Of a stretch of DNA of 8,726 nucleotides, positions 1 to 6,360 are shown in pieces. The number at the start of each line of letters is the position of its first letter. Position 1 is the stretch's first letter. The stretch is from Candidatus Coatesiibacteriota bacterium. Its GTDB lineage: Bacteria; B130-G9. Where the stretch lies: the NCBI GenBank assembly GCA_016929465.1, contig JAFGIT010000062.1:1-8726 (forward strand). Direction: 5' to 3'. The position numbers and the translations under genes were made by a program. The notes under the pieces were generated by a model. The model ran no database searches. It saw nothing but the letters and a program-made list of their open reading frames with translations, and had not been told where the DNA came from.

Positions 1-965
1 ACGGCCCATTCGCTAAGGCATTCGACTGAGTCGTAGGCGGGAGTGAAATTGACGAAATTCATCGCGAGCTCGCGACGCACTATCAACTGCTCCAGGAAGG
101 CGTCCTTCGCGATGTCGGGAGCGCCATCGAAATTCTGCACTTGAAGAGCTAGCCAGAGCGGCGAGATTTGACCGAAGTGAAGATATGGACTCGTATGCGA
201 TATGTCTTCGGTCTGCGGCTGGTTGCTGTTTCTGTCGTAGCTCTCGAGGCTGGTCTCCAGGAATTTCAGGAAGCGCCGCTTTGCCTCGGAAGTGCCGCCC
301 TTGAAGAAGGGCGATGCACCGACCTCCCTCGAAACCGGCAGAGAATCGAGGACCAGGTCCGGGGCGGACAAATCGAGACTTTCGATATCGACGTAGAGTG
401 AGGGTACCTTGGGCATTGTCTCGTCCAATCCGACCAGATAGCCCGGCAGCAGCCTTTGGATCTTCGGCCTGATTGTCCTCGCCGCATACTCCGCCTTGTC
501 CGAGACCGCGTCCACCGGTACCACGACATCACTCTCAACCTGGACCACCTTGCAGCGAGCCATCTCAGCGACCTTCTTGCGCCACGCCTTCTGATGTCTT
601 AGATAGCCTCTATCGCAGACTATGAGCGAGGCCTTTTTCCCAACTTTGAGCGCGACATCGGCCGGATCGCCGGTCTGCACGGCCATTCTAATCCCCATCT
701 CGGCGAGCGTTGACTGCGTCTCGCTGAACCCATCCAGCATGAATGCATAGTGCCGCAGGTTCGCTTCGGGATAGTCAGCAGTCAGTCCGAATGCGACGAC
801 TAGCGGCTGCTGAAGGCGGTTCGCCTGCGCGATCGCGAACGATAGGGCCTGGTTCCATTCGGGTCGCTGCGACTGCTGCATCCAATAGAGGACATACTGC
901 CCCTTCGCCTCTGGGCGGCCATTCAGCAGGCGGATCCGCTCGGGGTGAATTCCGGCCTCGTCCAT
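1..965 (-). CDS. phr: Class II CPD photolyase (deoxyribodipyrimidine photo-lyase), 3' end missing
   Basis: This gene encodes an FAD enzyme that uses blue light to split cyclobutane pyrimidine dimers in DNA. The frame is open from the ATG at 965 to the window edge, giving 321 residues without a stop; class II enzymes are usually about 450-470, so roughly the last third is outside. Class II hallmarks are visible: YVLYWMQQSQR (residues 24-34), DYPEANLRHY (64-73), CDRGYLR (117-123), VQVESDVVVPV (141-151), EYAARTIRPKI (159-169), SPYLHFGQISP (259-269) and LIVRRELAMNF (294-304). The start is supported by a GGAGGAG ribosome-binding site about 7 bases upstream. It lies 28 bases behind the rubredoxin/glutamate-synthase-like gene on the same strand, so co-transcription is likely. 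The C-terminal flavin and electron-transfer region cannot be inspected. The family assignment is strong; activity is inferred. Confidence 0.95.
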   Translation of the reverse strand, partial: MDEAGIHPERIRLLNGRPEAKGQYVLYWMQQSQRPEWNQALSFAIAQANRLQQPLVVAFGLTADYPEANLRHYAFMLDGFSETQSTLAEMGIRMAVQTGDPADVALKVGKKASLIVCDRGYLRHQKAWRKKVAEMARCKVVQVESDVVVPVDAVSDKAEYAARTIRPKIQRLLPGYLVGLDETMPKVPSLYVDIESLDLSAPDLVLDSLPVSREVGASPFFKGGTSEAKRRFLKFLETSLESYDRNSNQPQTEDISHTSPYLHFGQISPLWLALQVQNFDGAPDIAKDAFLEQLIVRRELAMNFVNFTPAYDSVECLSEWA

Positions 966-993
966 CGCATCTCCTCCATCCGGTCAGATGATG

Positions 994-2421
994 CTACACG
1001 TGCTCGATGTCGGTGTGGTTCGATATCTCAGAGTTTGTGGTGCAGATGTCGAGCATCGACAGATGGTGGACATCATCATTCCCTGTGAGCCTTGCGAAAG
1101 TCTTCAGCTCATCGGTCGATACGTGCAGGAAGTTTGCGAGGCGCCTTGTCGACTCGCCTATGTCGAGCCTCTGCGTCAGGTTCGGGTCGTGCGTCGTTAT
1201 CCCGACCGGGCACTTGCCGGTCCCGCAGATTCTGTGCTGCTGGCAGCCACATGCCATTAGCGCTGCGGTCCCGATAGCGACGGCGTCCGCACCTAAGGCA
1301 ATTGCCTTTGCGAAGTCGGGAGAGATGCGAAGACCACCTGTGATCATTAGCGATACATCTCTCGCACCTCTTTCATCGAGATACTTCCGCGCGCGATAGA
1401 GCGCGAATATGCAGGGGATAGAGGTCGAATCTTTCACGAACTTCGGCGCGGAGCCGGTCGCCCCTGCACGGCCGTCGATGGTGATAAAATCGGGCTCGGC
1501 ATAGAGCGCGACTTCGAGGTCCGCCTCAATATTCCCCGCTGCGACCTTCACGCCGATCGGCTTCCCGCCCGACCTATCCCTGAGCATATTGACCTTCTTC
1601 CGCAGGTCGTCTCGGTTGCGTATATCGTGGAACCGTGACGGGCTGAGTATGTCCGAGCCGAGGGGACGGTTCCTTATCGCGGCTATCTCGTGGGTCACTT
1701 TCGCGGCGGGGAGATGGCCTCCCATGCCAGGCTTTGCGGACTGTCCGATCTTGATCTCGATCGCGTCCACCTTCCTCAGATTCTCTTCGGTGAAGCTATA
1801 TTCGTTCGGAACGTATTCGAAGATGAACTTGTATGCGTTGTCGATAGAATCAGGGAGTATTCCGCCTTCGCCGGAGCACATCGCGGTCTTGGCTAAGGCA
1901 CTCCCCTTAGCAAGTGCGGTGATCACGCGCTTCGACAACGCGCCGAATGACATGTGAGTCACGTAGATGGGCGTCTCGATCACAAGAGGCTGCTTCGCAC
2001 GTGGACCGATGATCGTCTCGGTCCGGACCGGATCGTCATCGTTTAATGGTATCTTCGCAAGCTGGGCGCCCTTTATCAGGATATCGTCCCAGGAGATGAC
2101 CGGCTTTCTCGATCGCATCGGCTCGTGCAGCGCTTCCCCTTTGGCCGCAATTTCGTGGATGTCGGCCATGTGCGTCTCGAGCGGATCGGAGAATCTCCGC
2201 CATGCCGAGAGATACTCATCGGGATTAACCTCGGCAGCCGGCGGTGGTTCTTCCTTTGGAGCTTCGTCGGTGTGCGCTTCGGCGGATGCCTGCTGCCTGA
2301 AATATGACTTTGGGGATTCGCAGATTGGGCATACCCAATCGTCGGGCAGGTCCTCCCATTTTTTTCCTTCTTTTTCTTCATCGAATACGTAGCCGCATAC
2401 GGTGCATTCATATATCGCCAT
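994..2421 (-). CDS. Rubredoxin domain fused to FMN-dependent glutamate-synthase-like oxidoreductase
   Basis: This 475-residue cytoplasmic fusion starts with a rubredoxin, with iron ligands C6, C9, C31 and C34 (CTVCG and CPICE). A charged, proline-rich linker (about 42-68) follows. The rest is a GltB-type FMN barrel (Glu_synthase family): [11 protein letters not shown] (155-165), SGEGG (183-187), [15 protein letters not shown] (224-238), SPSRF (260-264), GVKVAAG (290-296), [11 protein letters not shown] (316-326) and MITGGLR (359-365). A C-x5-C-x4-C set (C393, C399, C404, then PVGITTHDP) matches the 3Fe-4S site of glutamate synthase. The N-terminal glutaminase domain of full glutamate synthase is absent, so the ammonia source, the substrate and even glutamate formation are unproven. 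The fused rubredoxin probably delivers or takes electrons. The start has a GGGGAGGGGAG ribosome-binding stretch. The photolyase gene follows after 28 bases. Confidence 0.93.
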   Translation of the reverse strand: MAIYECTVCGYVFDEEKEGKKWEDLPDDWVCPICESPKSYFRQQASAEAHTDEAPKEEPPPAAEVNPDEYLSAWRRFSDPLETHMADIHEIAAKGEALHEPMRSRKPVISWDDILIKGAQLAKIPLNDDDPVRTETIIGPRAKQPLVIETPIYVTHMSFGALSKRVITALAKGSALAKTAMCSGEGGILPDSIDNAYKFIFEYVPNEYSFTEENLRKVDAIEIKIGQSAKPGMGGHLPAAKVTHEIAAIRNRPLGSDILSPSRFHDIRNRDDLRKKVNMLRDRSGGKPIGVKVAAGNIEADLEVALYAEPDFITIDGRAGATGSAPKFVKDSTSIPCIFALYRARKYLDERGARDVSLMITGGLRISPDFAKAIALGADAVAIGTAALMACGCQQHRICGTGKCPVGITTHDPNLTQRLDIGESTRRLANFLHVSTDELKTFARLTGNDDVHHLSMLDICTTNSEISNHTDIEHV

Positions 2422-2593
2422 GTTGAAACTCCCCTCCCCGTTTATTCAAATGCTCTGCCGATAGAGTTGGCGGCACCATCGCAGAGCCAGCTCTCAATGA
2501 AACACATGTCAGATTCAGGACATTATCACAGAATCCGAGTCCGATCATTCTCAAGGAGCGAGAGGATCCAATCCAAATCGCAGGTGCACATTG

Positions 2594-2647
2594 TTCCCCC
2601 TCCCGCCACTCGCATGCCGATTGGCGGGAGGGGGAAATTTTTGTTTT
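2594..2647 (+). terminator. Strong intrinsic terminator on the plus strand with no assigned gene
   Basis: A perfect 15-bp GC-rich stem (2594-2608 with 2622-2636) has a 13-base loop and is followed at once by a T-rich tail (2638-2647, TTTTTGTTTT). This is the standard layout of a Rho-independent terminator for rightward transcription. On the minus strand no T-run follows the stem. No plus-strand gene is recognised upstream, so it may end a small RNA or stop antisense transcripts. It could also be a dispersed repeat that merely looks like a terminator. Confidence 0.7.
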
Positions 2648-2696
2648 GTAGCCCTTGAGTCCGTAGGCTTGGCCTGCGGCCTACACCTACGGCTAC
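2648..2696. repeat. Nested inverted repeats (REP-like element)
   Basis: Several arm pairs are interleaved in 49 bases: GTAGCC (2648-2653) with GGCTAC (2691-2696), CCGTAGG (2661-2667) with CCTACGG (2686-2692), and GTAGGC (2663-2668) with GCCTAC (2679-2684). The inside is rich in GGCC. The last two pairs overlap, so the RNA or single strand could fold in alternative ways. The element sits in the spacer downstream of the rubrerythrin gene. Whether it is repeated across the genome cannot be told from one window. Confidence 0.6.
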
Positions 2697-2703
2697 CATT
2701 GGT

Positions 2704-2720
2704 ATGCCCCGTCGGGGCAT
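2704..2720. repeat. Short palindrome ATGCCCC-N3-GGGGCAT, copy 1
   Basis: Perfect 7-bp arms surround the loop GTC. The same arms around a different loop (TTA) recur at 6535-6551. Two copies with conserved arms and a changed loop in separate non-coding spacers suggest a dispersed palindromic repeat family rather than chance. No T-run follows on either strand, so it is not a typical terminator. Confidence 0.7.
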
Positions 2721-2770
2721 CTTCTCGGCATCTCTGGAAACCAAATCCTCTCTAATCTCGACTCACTCCC

Positions 2771-2802
2771 AAATAAAATGGGCGGGGACGTGCCCCGCCC
2801 AT
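2771..2802 (-). terminator. Intrinsic terminator downstream of rubrerythrin
   Basis: The stem ATGGGCGGGG pairs perfectly with CCCCGCCCAT (2778-2787 with 2793-2802) around a 5-base loop. On the minus strand it is followed by TTTATTT (2777-2771). It lies 37 bases after the rubrerythrin stop codon and is correctly oriented to end that transcript. It would separate rubrerythrin from the rubredoxin-fusion gene further down. Confidence 0.85.
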
Positions 2803-2839
2803 CATTCTTCACCGGGTGAAATCTCACTTATATGCGAGA

Positions 2840-3361
2840 TTAGAAAAATACGCCTTCTGGCTCATAATATTCTTTTGGATGCTTGCAGCATGGGCACTTA
2901 TGAGGAGGTTCGGTTCCGTTATGGACGTAACCGCACACGCTACACTTCCAGTTGACGGGCTTCTCACGCTTATAGAGCGTCCCGTTCTCGAGCATCTCGA
3001 GCATTTGCTTGTATCTATCCCTGTGGTGCTTCTCAATCTTCGCTATCTGGCGGAAGAGGTTAGCCGCTTCCATGTTGCCCTCTTCCTCCGCTTCCTTCGC
3101 GAAGGTGGGATACATATCAGTGGTCTCGTAGTGCTCTCCGTCGATCGATTCCTTCAGATTTGCGACCGTGTCTCCGATCCCATTAAGAAGCTTGAACTCG
3201 TCCTTCGCGTGCTGCTTCTCGTTCTCTGCGGACTCCTCGAAAGCCTTTGCTATGTAGTGCAGTCCCTCTTTCCTCGCGACTTTGGCGAAGTAAGTATATT
3301 TATTCCGTGCCTGCGATTCACCGGCAAAAGCAGCCTTCAGATTTTCTTCGGTCTTTCCCAT
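2840..3361 (-). CDS. rbr: Rubrerythrin (diiron peroxide-scavenging protein)
   Basis: Rubrerythrin is a cytoplasmic non-haem diiron protein that reduces hydrogen peroxide to water in anaerobes, fed by NAD(P)H-linked rubredoxin-type donors. The 173 residues are close to the usual length of about 170-195. The N-terminal four-helix ferritin-like domain carries the expected carboxylate and His ligands: AGES with E15, ENEKQH with E48 and H51, FAKEAEEEG with E90 and E93, and IEKHH with E110 and H113. The C-terminal rubredoxin-like domain has C140-x2-C143 and C156-x2-C159; C158 is an extra cysteine within the second pair. The start is backed by an AAGGAGAGG ribosome-binding site. The gene has its own terminator, and a perfect inverted repeat lies upstream over the likely promoter, which suggests a stress-regulated single-gene unit. 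Confidence 0.97.
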   Translation of the reverse strand: MGKTEENLKAAFAGESQARNKYTYFAKVARKEGLHYIAKAFEESAENEKQHAKDEFKLLNGIGDTVANLKESIDGEHYETTDMYPTFAKEAEEEGNMEAANLFRQIAKIEKHHRDRYKQMLEMLENGTLYKREKPVNWKCSVCGYVHNGTEPPHKCPCCKHPKEYYEPEGVFF

Positions 3362-3409
3362 TGTCCTCTCCTTTATGATATTGAAGTTCTGGCCCTCATT
3401 TGCAGCCTC

Positions 3410-3451
3410 ATATTAGTAACACTTATCATATAGGAATAGTTCCTATATGAT
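3410..3451 (-). promoter_or_regulatory. Probable rubrerythrin promoter with palindromic operator
   Basis: A perfect inverted repeat, ATCATATAGGAA (3425-3436) and TTCCTATATGAT (3440-3451) around the 3-base centre TAG, is centred 77 bases upstream of the rubrerythrin start. On the minus strand a TAATAT -10-like box lies at 3415-3410, which puts the palindrome over the -35 position. The dyad is AT-rich and lacks a T-run, so it fits a dimeric-repressor site better than a terminator of the flavoprotein gene. A PerR/Fur-type peroxide regulator is a natural guess because of the target gene, but the sequence is not the textbook PerR box and the regulator is not in the window. Confidence 0.6.
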
Positions 3452-3461
3452 TTAGGTTGCA

Positions 3462-4037
3462 TTATCCATTGATCTTCTTGAGCAACCACGCCATGTTTTG
3501 GCCCAGGGCAACCATCGTCTTGACGCCCTCCTCATCCTGATGAACCTCTCCGATATTCCGCCCAATGCCGAAGTTCCAGTAGGTGGATCCCGGCACTATC
3601 ATCTGACTTATCAAGAAGAAGTGATTGAGCGTATCAAAGGTGTGCAGTTGGCCTCCCCTTCTGACTGCGACGATCGCCGCACCGATCTTTCTCTTTAGTA
3701 GGCTGCCATTTCCTCTCGTCACGAAACCAGCCCTGTCGATCAGCGCCTTCATTTCGGAGGTCACGTCGGTGAAGTAGACTGGCGAGGCCAGTATGATCCC
3801 ATCTGCCTCGATCATCTTTTCTATGTAGCGGTTCAGTTCGTCGCCACTGATGACGCAGCGTTTGTCCTGGTTCTCATAGCACTTATAGCAGGCAATACAG
3901 CCCCGAAGCGGTTTTCCAGCCAGCGAGACCATCTCGGTTTCGATGCCTTCCTTCTTAAGCTCCTCGAACACGTAATTTATGAGAAGCGTGGTGTTCCCGT
4001 CTTTCCTTGGACTCCCGTTGAATGCGACAACTCTCAT
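3462..4037 (-). CDS. Iron-sulfur flavoprotein-like NAD(P)H-dependent FMN oxidoreductase
   Basis: This 191-residue flavodoxin-fold protein carries the FMN phosphate loop NGSPRKDGNT (residues 7-16) and the second family motif SPVYFTDVTSEMKALIDR (85-102). Between them C47-x2-C50-x2-C53-x7-C61 fits the compact CX2CX2CX4-7C cluster motif of methanogen-type iron-sulfur flavoproteins (Isf), which bind 4Fe-4S and transfer electrons and can reduce O2 or peroxide. Many NADPH-dependent FMN reductases keep a looser version of these cysteines, so a cluster is likely but not certain. The frame stays open upstream to 4118, but the ATG at 4037 has a GGGAG ribosome-binding site 7 bases away and begins exactly where the family begins (MRVVAFNGSP). 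Rubrerythrin follows 100 bases downstream, so a shared role in oxygen defence is an inference from context. Confidence 0.88.
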   Translation of the reverse strand: MRVVAFNGSPRKDGNTTLLINYVFEELKKEGIETEMVSLAGKPLRGCIACYKCYENQDKRCVISGDELNRYIEKMIEADGIILASPVYFTDVTSEMKALIDRAGFVTRGNGSLLKRKIGAAIVAVRRGGQLHTFDTLNHFFLISQMIVPGSTYWNFGIGRNIGEVHQDEEGVKTMVALGQNMAWLLKKING

Positions 4038-4339
4038 GATTCGTCTCCCTCCGCGTATATGTTGTATAGTCTGCTCAGACACTTTCTCGATCCTAAAGGT
4101 CGGAATTGTGTAAGGCAACCGAATTCAGAACCGATTTGATTTAGTGTATAACCAAATGTAGGATTCTCCTTGGGGTATTGCACCGAGAAGGGATTTCAGT
4201 CTTTTTTTGATATTCGTGGAATGACACAGCAGGGATTGGATATGAGGTTTTTGAGGGGCGCGAACTTACGGACTGGACCTGTCCTCGGAATCCAATTCAA
4301 TCTGTGCTTTCAAAACCGATTAATGGAGGGAAAGCCTGG
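4038..4339. other. 302-base divergent intergenic region
   Basis: This spacer lies between the leftward flavoprotein gene and the rightward DUF481 gene, so it should hold a promoter for each. A tentative plus-strand promoter is at 4136-4164. A short GTCTG-CT-CAGAC dyad (4069-4080) sits just upstream of the flavoprotein gene, near a TATACA box (4068-4063, minus). A T7 run at about 4203-4209 follows no stable stem. I see no gene or RNA in it. Confidence 0.5.
4136..4164 (+). promoter_or_regulatory. Weak candidate sigma-70-type promoter for the DUF481/MscS pair
   Basis: TTGATT (4136-4141) and TAGGAT (4159-4164) are separated by exactly 17 bases and match four of six consensus positions each. The position leaves a leader of about 170 bases before the DUF481 start. 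The call is only a pattern match and other start points in the spacer are possible. Confidence 0.3.
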
Positions 4340-5368
4340 ATGAGATCTAGATTGCTATTCTCGTGCTTGCTAGGCATGGGAATTATGCTGGCATTTGGCT
4401 CCGCGCTTTTCGCGGACGAGGTTCAATTATTCAATGGGGACCACTTCTCCGGCACCGTTGTGAGTATGGAGGAGGGCATACTGGTTCTTAGGACGCCCTA
4501 CGCGGGTGATGTGAAGGTCAACTGGCCCGAGGTCAGCTGTCTAACGACGGACGGGCCCCACAGGTTCGTTCTTGGTGACGATCAGGTGATATTCGCGAGG
4601 GCCGTTTGCTCGACCGATGGGACGATCAAGTTGGTTGGCGACACAATCGGGGAGACGATCGCGATATCCGTCACGAATTTCAAGGCCATCAATCCATCGC
4701 CGCCGCCGCCTGCGGTAACCTATACCGGAAGCCTCGCGGCTGGCTACACCCAGACGGATGGCAATACGGAGACCAAAGCGGCGAATGCATCGGCGAGATT
4801 CGTCGCGAGGTCGAAACGGCAGAGGTTCACGCTCAAGGGTAAATTCAACTACGGCGAAACCGACAGGATAATGACGACGCGCAATGCAGCAGGTAGCCTC
4901 AAGTATGATTTCTTCGTCTATAAGGGGCTTTTCACCTACGCACATGCGCTCTTCGAGGGAGATGAATTCGCAGACCTTAACTTGAGGAGCACCCTCGGCG
5001 GCGGCCTCGGTTACCAGATACTGGACACGGACCGCTTCTCGTTCTCGCTCGAGGCGGGCTGCTCATACGTCAATGAGGATCACGAGGTTTCCGCGGATGA
5101 CGACTACGTTGCGGGCCGTTGGGGAGCGGATTTCAGTGCGAAGATCATCCCCGACCGGGTACGGTTCTATCACTTCCACGAGGGCTACTATAATGTTGAT
5201 GCGCAGTCGGTCTATATCACGAGTCAAACAGGATTTAGGCTCACGATAGTCAAGAACTTCTTTGCGCACGCCGGCGCGGAATACTCGTATACCAGCGATC
5301 CTGTGGAAGGGAATGAGCGCTACGACGTTACATACATAGTCGGCATCGGCTATGAGTTCGAGCTATAG
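4340..5368 (+). CDS. DUF481 family outer-membrane beta-barrel protein (YdiY-like)
   Basis: This is a 342-residue exported protein. A signal peptide (MRSR, a hydrophobic run at about 5-20, probable cleavage after SALFA at 25) is followed by a small beta domain (about 26-115) with the usual LFNGDHFSGTVVSMEEGILVLRT-like pattern. A proline-rich hinge (SPPPP, 120-124) leads into an alternating aromatic/polar beta-strand region that ends in GIGYEFEL, typical of the last strand of an outer-membrane barrel. The DUF481 family includes the salt-induced YdiY protein of enterobacteria, but no molecular function is established. An in-frame GTG at 4304 would add 12 residues; the ATG at 4340 is preferred because it follows GGAGGG and starts directly at a proper signal peptide. 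MscS follows after 54 bases, suggesting a shared envelope or osmotic-stress role. Confidence 0.85.
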   Translation: MRSRLLFSCLLGMGIMLAFGSALFADEVQLFNGDHFSGTVVSMEEGILVLRTPYAGDVKVNWPEVSCLTTDGPHRFVLGDDQVIFARAVCSTDGTIKLVGDTIGETIAISVTNFKAINPSPPPPAVTYTGSLAAGYTQTDGNTETKAANASARFVARSKRQRFTLKGKFNYGETDRIMTTRNAAGSLKYDFFVYKGLFTYAHALFEGDEFADLNLRSTLGGGLGYQILDTDRFSFSLEAGCSYVNEDHEVSADDDYVAGRWGADFSAKIIPDRVRFYHFHEGYYNVDAQSVYITSQTGFRLTIVKNFFAHAGAEYSYTSDPVEGNERYDVTYIVGIGYEFEL

Positions 5369-5402
5369 AGCCAAGAGATAGATGATTTCGAGCAATAGAC
5401 AA
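5353..5402 (+). repeat. Imperfect 30-bp-spaced tandem duplication across the DUF481 stop codon
   Basis: The segment starting ATGAGTTCGAGCTATAGA (5353) is echoed 30 bases later by ATGATTTCGAGCAATAGA (5383), with 16 of 18 bases identical. The distance is a multiple of three, so the second copy would encode a similar tail and stop (DFEQ-stop versus EFEL-stop) in the same frame. It looks like an old local duplication of the 3' end of the gene. Confidence 0.5.
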
Positions 5403-5422
5403 ACCATGGATGAGGGATTGAG

Positions 5423-6265
5423 ATGACTGATTTTAGCAAGATCCTGGAATCGGTGCAGGAGTATCTGACCGAATACGGAATGAAGGTCGTCGGCGCGATC
5501 GCGATACTCGTCTTGGGCTGGTGGGCAGCCAAGATCGCAAGAAAGATCGTGAAGCGAATCATGGTCAGGGCGAAGGTGGACGAGACGCTGGTTGGATTTG
5601 TGACGAATCTCGTCTATGTGGCGCTGCTTGCTTTTGTCGTGGTTGCGGCGATTGGAAAGCTGGGCGTGCAGACGACCTCCTTCGTCGCGATTCTCGGTGC
5701 CGCCGGCCTCGCAATAGGCCTGGCTCTTCAGGGCTCGCTCTCGAACTTCGCCGCAGGTGTCCTGATGGTAATTTTCAAGCCTTTCAAGGTGGGCGATTTC
5801 GTGCAGGCGGCTGGGAGCACCGGCGTTGTCGAGACCATACAGATATTCACGACGACCATGAAAACGGTCGATAACAAGATTGTCATTATTCCGAATGCGA
5901 AGATAACAGGGGACAGCATAGTCAACTTCACGGCGAAGGATATACGCCGTGTGGACCTCGTTATCGGCGTTAGCTATTCGGACAACCTCGACAAGGTGAA
6001 GGCCGCGATCGATGCGGTCCTTGCGGCAGACGAACGCATCCTGAAAGATCCTGCGCCAATGGTCGCGGTGTCCGAGCTGGCTGATAGCAGCGTGAACTTC
6101 GTCGTCAGACCGTGGACCAAGACTGCCGATTACTGGGACGTCTATTTTGGCACCATAAAGGCCATTAAGGAGAAGTTCGACGCAGACGGCATAAGCATCC
6201 CATTCCCGCAGACAGACGTTCATATAATTGGGCAAGGAGGCGTTACCGCCGGGCAAGCTGGATAA
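5423..6265 (+). CDS. mscS: Small-conductance mechanosensitive channel, MscS family
   Basis: MscS is an inner-membrane heptameric channel that opens under membrane tension to release solutes after hypo-osmotic shock. The 280 residues match E. coli MscS in length (286). Three membrane segments are visible: about 20-37, 58-78 and the pore helix 86-118. The pore-lining helix shows the conserved small-residue packing GAAGLAIGLALQGSLSNFAAG (starting at 92), followed by FKPFKVGDFV (118-127). The beta domain includes IPNAKI (156-161), and the vestibule ends with the conserved IPFPQTDVHI (259-268). The start has GAGGG at suitable spacing. The gene lies 54 bases after the DUF481 gene, so the two are probably co-transcribed. 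No clear intrinsic terminator follows. Confidence 0.96.
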   Translation: MTDFSKILESVQEYLTEYGMKVVGAIAILVLGWWAAKIARKIVKRIMVRAKVDETLVGFVTNLVYVALLAFVVVAAIGKLGVQTTSFVAILGAAGLAIGLALQGSLSNFAAGVLMVIFKPFKVGDFVQAAGSTGVVETIQIFTTTMKTVDNKIVIIPNAKITGDSIVNFTAKDIRRVDLVIGVSYSDNLDKVKAAIDAVLAADERILKDPAPMVAVSELADSSVNFVVRPWTKTADYWDVYFGTIKAIKEKFDADGISIPFPQTDVHIIGQGGVTAGQAG

Positions 6266-6274
6266 GGCCCTGGC

Positions 6275-6290
6275 CCTGGCCGAGGCCAGG
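6275..6290. repeat. GGCC-rich hairpin just after mscS
   Basis: CCTGGCC (6275-6281) pairs with GGCCAGG (6284-6290) across two bases. It begins 10 bases after the mscS stop codon. No T-run follows; instead a purine-rich A/G tract (about 6291-6325, with AAGGACA repeated) does. It might stabilise the 3' end of the mRNA or help Rho-independent stopping weakly, but it is not a canonical terminator. Confidence 0.5.
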
Positions 6291-6326
6291 AAAAGGGGGA
6301 AAGGACAAAGGACAAGGGCAAGATGG

Positions 6327-6345
6327 GGGCGTATCGCATACGCCC
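6327..6345. repeat. Palindrome GGGCGTAT-N3-ATACGCCC
   Basis: Perfect 8-bp arms (6327-6334 and 6338-6345) surround CGC. It could fold into a hairpin in RNA from either strand, but no T-run follows. It is one of several unrelated palindromes in this spacer. Confidence 0.65.
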
Positions 6346-6360
6346 TTCCGATTGCGGAAC

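Larger units (their letters stand above)
2422..2839. other. 418-base non-coding spacer with two opposed terminators and inverted repeats
   Basis: This spacer separates two minus-strand genes. From left to right it holds about 170 bases with no recognisable gene, a plus-strand intrinsic terminator (2594-2647), nested inverted repeats (2648-2696), a GC palindrome (2704-2720) and a minus-strand terminator for rubrerythrin (2771-2802). The promoter of the rubredoxin-fusion/photolyase operon should lie in 2422-2590, but I see no convincing -35/-10 pair there. Short open frames in it have no family features and look like chance. Confidence 0.6.

Noticed and set aside
1007-1399. Plus-strand open frames inside the rubredoxin-fusion gene
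   Set aside because: They are antisense to a conserved FMN-barrel coding region and show no recognisable domains.
2816-3433. 205-codon open frame on the plus strand covering rubrerythrin
   Set aside because: It is antisense to an unmistakable rubrerythrin; the leucine-rich translation is a by-product of the helical gene on the other strand.
4038-4118. N-terminal extension of the flavoprotein gene to 4118
   Set aside because: The extra 27 residues match nothing in the family, while the ATG at 4037 has a ribosome-binding site and begins right at the flavodoxin-fold first strand.
4165-4209. Terminator ending at the T7 run near 4203-4209
   Set aside because: Only a weak 5-bp stem with a wobble can be drawn, and it is too far from the T-run; no gene ends upstream on that strand.
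6266-6345. Intrinsic terminator for mscS
   Set aside because: The stems at 6275 and 6327 are good, but neither is followed by a T-run on the plus strand.
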